Origin: Verrucomicrobiota bacterium
GTDB lineage: Bacteria; Verrucomicrobiota; Verrucomicrobiia; Chthoniobacterales; UBA10450
Assembly (NCBI GenBank): GCA_003221375.1
Contig: QHRI01000142.1
Span: 1-10,230, forward strand
DNA length: 10,230 bases
Reading direction: 5' to 3'
Shown here in pieces: positions 6,638 through 10,230 of this stretch (its first letter is position 1; each line of letters begins with the position of its first letter). The notes below the pieces were generated by a model. It was not told the DNA's origin and made no database searches. It saw only the letters and a program-made list of their open reading frames with translations. The position numbers were made by a program, and so were the translations under genes.

Positions 6638-6694
6638 GGGCTTCTAGTCCGAAGTTTCTTTATCGGCAAGGATGCCGATGCCACGAGTTGGCAT
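6627..6694 (-). repeat. Nested inverted repeats across the tsaB stop / alr start
   Basis: A perfect 10-base inverted repeat, ACTCGTGGCA (6627-6636) and TGCCACGAGT (6679-6688), encloses the hairpin ATCGGCA-AGGA-TGCCGAT (6662-6679). The right arm can instead fold locally as ATGCCA-CGAGT-TGGCAT (6678-6694). The left arm lies immediately upstream of ATG 6625 and covers GTG 6637. The alternatives exclude each other, so the region could control alr translation, or it may be remains of a dispersed repeat. Confidence 0.5.
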
Positions 6695-7285
6695 GGTGAC
6701 GTGTGGTTCCCTCAGATAAATCGGTTCCAGCGGCGGCAAGGAAAAGCTGCGCTGTGGTTCTCGAGCAAATTTGGCTAGCAAAAAAGCCGATGGAAAACAA
6801 ATGGCGGCGCGGTCAAATTGCGGAAGCGAATCCGACGTAAAAACTGGTATCTGCATCTCAATCGCGTCGAGTTTCGGTTTCAGGTCGGAGTCCGGGAGAA
6901 GTGTTGGACCCTCGACCAGATCATTCGTGCGGATACGCGCAAAGAAAAAAGATTTCCTGCGAGCATCCCCCACGACGCAGTATTCCTGCGAGTTGGACTC
7001 CATTGCGCAGATTGATGGAAAGCCAATCAGGCGCGCACCGGAAGAAATCTGCAATCCGATTGCGGCTGAAATTGCTATGCGAATGCCCGCGTACGAGCCA
7101 GGTCCAAGACCAACGATGATCGTGTCTGGAGCACCAAATTTCTCCGTTACAGCGTCGAGATTTTCAAAAAAGAGAGCGGAATTTTTTCGATCGTTCGGCC
7201 ACTCCCGCGTGAAATCGGTAACACCCTCACCCAACCACGCCAGGTTGCCGCGGGCTGTGGACAGTTCCAGCGCAAGAATTTTCAT
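6644..7285 (-). CDS. tsaB: tRNA threonylcarbamoyladenosine biosynthesis protein TsaB
   Basis: A 213-residue ASKHA-fold protein. TsaB dimerises with TsaD and, with TsaE, transfers threonylcarbamoyl to A37 of ANN-decoding tRNAs (t6A). Visible motifs are the opening MKILALELST, GLGPGSYAGIRI (59-70, family GPGSFTGLR) and VVGDARRKSFF (104-114, family DARRxEVY), with LEPIYLREP near the end. Its ATG shares ATGA with the tsaE stop at 7282-7285, which indicates coupling. The last residues (GIGILADKETSD) lie beyond the usual family end and are encoded by the hairpin region at 6662-6694, so the C-terminus may have been extended by a repeat. No defect in the core. Confidence 0.93.
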   Translation of the reverse strand: MKILALELSTARGNLAWLGEGVTDFTREWPNDRKNSALFFENLDAVTEKFGAPDTIIVGLGPGSYAGIRIAISAAIGLQISSGARLIGFPSICAMESNSQEYCVVGDARRKSFFFARIRTNDLVEGPTLLPDSDLKPKLDAIEMQIPVFTSDSLPQFDRAAICFPSAFLLAKFAREPQRSFSLPPLEPIYLREPHVTMPTRGIGILADKETSD

Positions 7286-7701
7286 GTTCCCTGGAAAGTA
7301 ATGGCGCGCTGATTCTCCGATTTTATCTCAAAGAGAATCCAGAGCGCTTGTTCGGGAATGAATTCCGGGAAGCGATCAGCCCATTCGATTACCGAAACGC
7401 CGTCGCTAAAAAAATAATCGTCGAGACCAAGCCGCGCAAGGGACTGACAATTTTCCACGCGAAAGAAATCGAAATGATAGACAGGCAACCGGCCATCTCG
7501 GTATTCGTGCACAATCGTAAACGTAGGACTGGAAACGGCTGCGTTGCTTCCCATGCCGGCCATGAAACCCTTAGTGAATAAGGTTTTCCCGCTTCCCAGT
7601 TCGCCCTGCAGGGCCAAAACCGATCCCACCCGGACATCTTCGGCAAGTTGCCGTCCGACTGCTTCCGTCTCAGTTGGGCTGTTGGAAATGAACGTAGCCA
7701 C
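7282..7701 (-). CDS. tsaE: tRNA threonylcarbamoyladenosine biosynthesis ATPase TsaE
   Basis: A 139-residue P-loop ATPase that drives turnover of the TsaB-TsaD complex in t6A37 synthesis. The P-loop is GELGSGKT (33-40). Other family motifs are SSPTFTIVHEY, the YHFDFFRVE segment (family HxDxYR) and VIEWADRFPE (family EWxE). Length is near the usual 140-160. The start is the GTG at 7701; the tandem repeat TTTCGGA lies only 7 bases upstream and there is no strong ribosome binding site, so translation probably depends on coupling to thiL, whose stop is 32 bases inside this gene. It overlaps tsaB by four bases. Confidence 0.94.
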   Translation of the reverse strand: MATFISNSPTETEAVGRQLAEDVRVGSVLALQGELGSGKTLFTKGFMAGMGSNAAVSSPTFTIVHEYRDGRLPVYHFDFFRVENCQSLARLGLDDYFFSDGVSVIEWADRFPEFIPEQALWILFEIKSENQRAITFQGT

Positions 7702-8599
7702 CTGGCAATTTCGGATTTCGGATTTCGGATTTCGGATCTAACCGACCAATTCGAGTGAGCGGCAGTTTTGGAAATTCCTGTCGCCATTCTCCCTCCAAGC
7801 GGTTTCTGTCACGCCGCGAAACAGCAAACAGCAATTCGTAATCTTCCCCTTCTGAAATTGCATCATCAATCGTCGCGCCACGGGCAACCGGTAGCTTCTC
7901 CATCTCGATGGTAAATCCAACACGGCTCGCCCTTGCAAGTCGCGGAAGATCGGCTCCCAATCCGTCGCTTAAATCCATCATGGCGTGTATAGAGAAATTC
8001 TTTGTGAGCCACCGTGACTCGACAATCCGCGGAACGAATTCCAAATGCTTTTGCTTCACGGCGCCACCCAGCCGTCCGGTCACAAAAAGATCGTCGCCTA
8101 CCTTGCCGCCCCGGCGCGAGACACAACGGTCTCTTTCAACAAGACCAACAACGCTGACCGAAATCGACACGGGGCCGGATGTGCTGCTGGTTTCGCCGCC
8201 GACTATGCTGACTTCGAACCGTTTCGCGGCCCGGGACAGTCCGCGATAAAGCCGCTCCACCCATTCGATCTTCGTTTGCTTGGGAGCAATGAAAGTGATC
8301 AGAGCAAATTGAGGGATGGCAGACGTCGCGGCGAAATCGCTTAGCGGACGCATCATCGCTTTCCAGCCAACGTCGAGCGCGTTCGAGCTTGGGAGAAAAT
8401 GCACACCTGCGACGACACAATCGGTTTTAAGAACAAGAAAGTTTCGTCGATCGGGAGTTTTCACTACCGCGCAGTCATCACCCGGGCCGTTGACAACGGC
8501 TTTTGCGAGCGGAAGACCAGGCAACAGCCGACCGAGCAACCGGTCTTCTCCCAGTTCATGAAGCTTTATTGTCTGTCGACTACCTCTGTGAAATCTCAT
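7670..8599 (-). CDS. thiL: Thiamine-monophosphate kinase
   Basis: A 309-residue kinase that phosphorylates thiamine monophosphate to thiamine diphosphate, the last step of cofactor synthesis. Motifs are LHELGEDRLL (13-22), GPGDDC (38-43, family GDDAA), KTDCVVAGVHF (58-68), PLSDFAA (85-91), VGGETSS (133-139, family GGDT), FVTGRLGGA (172-180), MMDLSDGLGADL (207-218) and EGEDYELLFAV near 250-260. The start at ATG 8599 fits the family end; a longer in-frame extension to 8692 would translate the hairpin array and is unlikely. AGGGG lies 5 bases upstream, inside a hairpin. The C-terminal tail KSEIRNPK is encoded by the TTTCGGA repeat array, and the gene ends 32 bases inside tsaE. It is probably the first gene of the thiL-tsaE-tsaB-alr operon. 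Confidence 0.95.
   Translation of the reverse strand: MRFHRGSRQTIKLHELGEDRLLGRLLPGLPLAKAVVNGPGDDCAVVKTPDRRNFLVLKTDCVVAGVHFLPSSNALDVGWKAMMRPLSDFAATSAIPQFALITFIAPKQTKIEWVERLYRGLSRAAKRFEVSIVGGETSSTSGPVSISVSVVGLVERDRCVSRRGGKVGDDLFVTGRLGGAVKQKHLEFVPRIVESRWLTKNFSIHAMMDLSDGLGADLPRLARASRVGFTIEMEKLPVARGATIDDAISEGEDYELLFAVSRRDRNRLEGEWRQEFPKLPLTRIGRLDPKSEIRNPKLPGGYVHFQQPN
7709..7736. repeat. Perfect heptamer tandem repeat, four copies of TTTCGGA
   Basis: Four exact copies of TTTCGGA, read as TCCGAAA on the coding strand, lie within the last codons of thiL and just before the tsaE start. Since 7 is not a multiple of 3, adding or losing one unit would change the reading frame of the thiL end and its overlap with tsaE. 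Confidence 0.9.
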
Positions 8600-8740
8600 T
8601 AACACCCCTGCTTTAGCGGGGTGGTTAACATATGCAACCATGAGGAACCGCTTTAGCGGTTTTTGTACCTTAGCTCCAGGTAAACCGCTCAAGCGGCTTT
8701 TAATCGAGCAGTGCGGAAGCCACCTCGCTGAAGCGAGATG
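8599..8740. repeat. Array of four hairpins sharing the core CGCTNNAGCG
   Basis: The spacer between the CPBP gene and thiL has four hairpins with the same core and different stems. H1 (8599-8628) is TTAACACCCC against GGGGTGGTTAA, with small bulges. H2 (8646-8661) is AACCGC-TTTA-GCGGTT. H3 (8681-8701) is TAAACCGC-TCAA-GCGG(C)TTTA. H4 (8721-8740) is CACCTCGC-TGAA-GCGAGATG with one mismatch. Four-base loops are TTTA, TCAA or TGAA (H1: GCTTTAGC with a bulged T). H2 is followed by five T on the plus strand, but no plus-strand gene precedes it. These look like several copies of a small dispersed element. Confidence 0.75.
8605..8609 (-). promoter_or_regulatory. thiL ribosome binding site inside hairpin H1
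   Basis: On the minus strand AGGGG lies 5 bases before the ATG at 8599. Four of its five bases sit in the stem of the first hairpin, so folding would hide it. No TPP riboswitch features were seen. Confidence 0.5.
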
Positions 8741-9595
8741 TCAATGAAAGAAAGTAGTTATGACGCGCGTGGGAGCTAAGGACAGAATCGAACCGCTCCA
8801 CTCGTAAGCAATCGCGAAACAACTTCCCAGAACGAACAATGGCACAAACGAAGGCAGGTGGGCATGCGCCGCGGCGAACAGCAGCGCGCTGAATGTAACG
8901 CCCAGGAGACGGCCAAAATAACGCTTGAGTACGCCGTAAATAAAAAATCGAAAAAGAAACTCCTCAACTATCGGCGCGATTGCGATGGCGAAAACGATGA
9001 TCATCATTCGCTGCTGAATCGTCCGCGATCCGCTGAAAAATTCGACGATGTTTTGCTTGCTTGATCCGCCCCCAAAAAGCTGCTGCGTGATGGCGTCAGA
9101 CATCAAGATCAATGGATAAGCAAAAAACAGCAGAATCGCTCCGGTGCTCAGGGTCCGGATAAAATTTAGCCTGAAAAAGCCGCCTAACGAGCCGACGTCA
9201 AATCCGCGGAACTGGAGGAAAGTGACTATGACAAGCACGACGCAACCAGTAACTAGAAAATTTGCCAGAAGATTGCGCGCGCTAAACTGGATCGAAGGCT
9301 GCGAAACTGATGCGCCAATGGTGAGAAAAAGAAAACCGATCAACAGCGCAGCCAGTATTGCCTCAGGCAGTCCAAACTTTCGAGCCGTCGCCGCGTCAGC
9401 ACCGAAAGCCTCCGGTGTTCGCGCGCTGATCTGATAAATCAGCGAAATATAGACATAAAGGCTGGCAAGAAGGTAAAGAAGCGAGAGGAGAAGACCCAAG
9501 ACTGAGCTGGAAACGGCTCCCGATGCCGCGAAGAGGCTGCCGGATCGCATGAATCCGGAGCCTACCAGACTTTCGAAAACGTACTCTGTGCCCAC
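8741..9595 (-). CDS. CPBP-family intramembrane metalloprotease, probably frameshifted at its last motif
   Basis: A 284-residue polytopic membrane protein with about seven hydrophobic segments (from about 27-55 to 250-271). The ABI/CPBP (Rce1-like) domain is marked by VEEFLFR (Glu211, Glu212, Arg216) and FAAAH (Phe240, His244), the first two metal-site motifs. The family's third motif, an HAxxN-like segment after the SGSIL helix, is missing: after SGSILS the protein reads LAPTRVITTFFH and stops. Another frame over the same bases reads HARHN exactly where the motif is expected and continues to a stop at 8700. A one-base loss within about 8765-8780 would explain this. The GTG start at 9595 is supported by AGGAG six bases upstream. 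Prokaryotic CPBP proteins are membrane proteases, often of unknown substrate. It lies between sppA and thiL on the same strand. Confidence 0.85.
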   Translation of the reverse strand: MGTEYVFESLVGSGFMRSGSLFAASGAVSSSVLGLLLSLLYLLASLYVYISLIYQISARTPEAFGADAATARKFGLPEAILAALLIGFLFLTIGASVSQPSIQFSARNLLANFLVTGCVVLVIVTFLQFRGFDVGSLGGFFRLNFIRTLSTGAILLFFAYPLILMSDAITQQLFGGGSSKQNIVEFFSGSRTIQQRMMIIVFAIAIAPIVEEFLFRFFIYGVLKRYFGRLLGVTFSALLFAAAHAHLPSFVPLFVLGSCFAIAYEWSGSILSLAPTRVITTFFH

Positions 9596-9601
9596 CTATT
9601 A

Positions 9602-9606
9602 CTCCT
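9602..9606 (-). promoter_or_regulatory. Ribosome binding site deciding the CPBP GTG start
   Basis: AGGAG on the minus strand lies six bases before GTG 9595. The in-frame ATG 45 bases further in has no comparable site. Confidence 0.6.
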
Positions 9607-9654
9607 GTTTTTACTGTTGCTGATCGTCTTCAGAATTCCCGAACATTCTCTAAA

Positions 9655-9718
9655 CGTCCAACCCTCAATGCCCAAGTTAGCTAGTTGAGCGTTCGGCGTT
9701 GGACGCTGGGCGTTCGGC
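9655..9718. repeat. Two opposed heptamer arrays (GTTCGGC / GTTGGAC type) forming an inverted repeat
   Basis: Plus-strand units GTTGAGC, GTTCGGC, GTTGGAC, GCTGGGC, GTTCGGC (9684-9718) have period 7. Opposite-strand heptamers of the same type (GTCCAAC, CCTCAAT, GCCCAAG) precede them at 9656-9676. CGTCCAAC (9655-9662) pairs perfectly with GTTGGACG (9698-9705). This fills much of the 191-base spacer between CPBP and sppA. The same unit type recurs at 5096-5130. Confidence 0.6.
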
Positions 9719-9786
9719 GTTTCCGCCTTATTTCGCAAAAGATCTCGATGATCGCGACTCGTCCTCTTACGGCTTCTCACCAACCG

Positions 9787-10230
9787 CTACGGCGCGTAAT
9801 AGCTCGGCAGGAAATACGCGCGTCCACTTTCCAGTTGTGGAATGAGCTGCTTTGGAAGTGTCAGTTCAATTTTTGAATCGGCCTGTCCAAATATCCGGAA
9901 GAAGCGGCTCAGACTAAACGGCGGACCATATTTCACCACTTTGGCGTCCGGCGCGTTTCCCAGTTCTTTCGCCTTGCCGAATGCGTCGTCCAACTCACCA
10001 AGGCCATCGATCAGCTTGTGCTCGAATGCATCCTTGCCCGACAGGATTCGCCCGTCGGCGATCGTATTGCGCAAAAGTTCTGCCGGAAGATTTCTTTCCT
10101 TCGCAACAATTCCGAGAAATTTGTCGTAAGTTTTCATGATAAAGCTCTGCACGAGCTCGCGCTCTTCCGGAGTGATCGGTCGCGCGCCGTTCAGCATGTC
10201 CTTGAATTTTCCGCTTTTGAAAATCACGGA
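9787..10230 (-). CDS. sppA: Signal peptide peptidase SppA (S49 family), C-terminal part; gene continues beyond the window
   Basis: The frame is open to the window edge, so the N-terminal part, including the membrane anchor and the catalytic Ser region, lies outside. The visible 147 codons match the end of short-type SppA: FKSGKFKDML (the conserved KSGxxKD segment, which in this family appears to carry the catalytic lysine), then ITPEERELVQSFI, a helical stretch ending in ADGRILSGKDAFEHKLID and GLGELDDAF, and a C-terminal tail ending SYYAP. SppA is a membrane-bound Ser/Lys protease that degrades signal peptides after secretion. The GTG near 10227 is an internal valine. It is on the same strand as CPBP, 191 bases upstream of it, but a repeat-filled spacer separates them. 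Confidence 0.9.
   Translation of the reverse strand, partial: SVIFKSGKFKDMLNGARPITPEERELVQSFIMKTYDKFLGIVAKERNLPAELLRNTIADGRILSGKDAFEHKLIDGLGELDDAFGKAKELGNAPDAKVVKYGPPFSLSRFFRIFGQADSKIELTLPKQLIPQLESGRAYFLPSYYAP

Noticed and set aside
8646..8664. Rho-independent terminator (hairpin plus five T)
   Set aside because: The T-tract follows on the plus strand, but all nearby genes are on the minus strand and no plus-strand gene precedes it.
8600..8692. An N-terminal extension of thiL up to 8692
   Set aside because: It would translate the hairpin array; the family start and a good ribosome binding site support ATG 8599.
8600..8740. TPP riboswitch upstream of thiL
   Set aside because: The conserved CUGAGA and related TPP-aptamer motifs are absent; the region consists of separate small hairpins.
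8599..8740. CRISPR array
   Set aside because: The repeated units are short hairpins with differing stems and irregular spacing, without constant repeats or spacers.

Overview
The window looks like chromosomal DNA of a soil Verrucomicrobia bacterium, plausibly near the Spartobacteria/Chthoniobacterales. This is inferred from the protein style (a TraR/DksA protein with a basic tail, followed by rpmG and rpsR), the moderately high GC, and spacers filled with short hairpins and heptamer repeats. No rRNA, tRNA, phage or transposase gene was seen, so the placement is an inference.

Left part (1-3558) holds accessory genes that appear to be decaying. It contains a short-chain dehydrogenase with an internal deletion and frameshift (116-741, +), an intact MacB/LolD-type ABC ATPase (791-1558, -), its probable MacA-type adaptor broken by an internal deletion and frameshift (1705-2779, -), and an ABC-2 type permease that seems to lack its first membrane helix (2824-3558, +). 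No MacB-type permease is present.

Middle part (3758-4851, +) is an intact housekeeping block: a DksA/TraR-family RNA polymerase regulator, ribosomal protein L33 and ribosomal protein S18. All three lack most or all of the zinc-binding cysteines known from zinc-containing relatives. It is followed by a repeat-rich spacer (4879-5130) and a RelE/ParE-like toxin gene with an internal deletion (5137-5423, -).

Right part (5522-10230, all -) reads sppA, CPBP membrane protease, thiL, tsaE, tsaB, alr. The last four genes are tightly packed (tsaE/tsaB share ATGA; thiL overlaps tsaE) and probably form an operon. They make thiamine diphosphate, the tRNA t6A37 modification and D-alanine for peptidoglycan. 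The CPBP gene seems frameshifted at its last motif. An array of four related hairpins lies between CPBP and thiL and contains the thiL ribosome binding site.

I see no convincing undescribed multi-gene system. The most notable signals are (a) four accessory genes that each appear to have lost about 25-45 internal codons while the housekeeping genes are intact, and (b) several families of short intergenic repeats: triloop hairpins, CGCTNNAGCG hairpins, and period-7 arrays.
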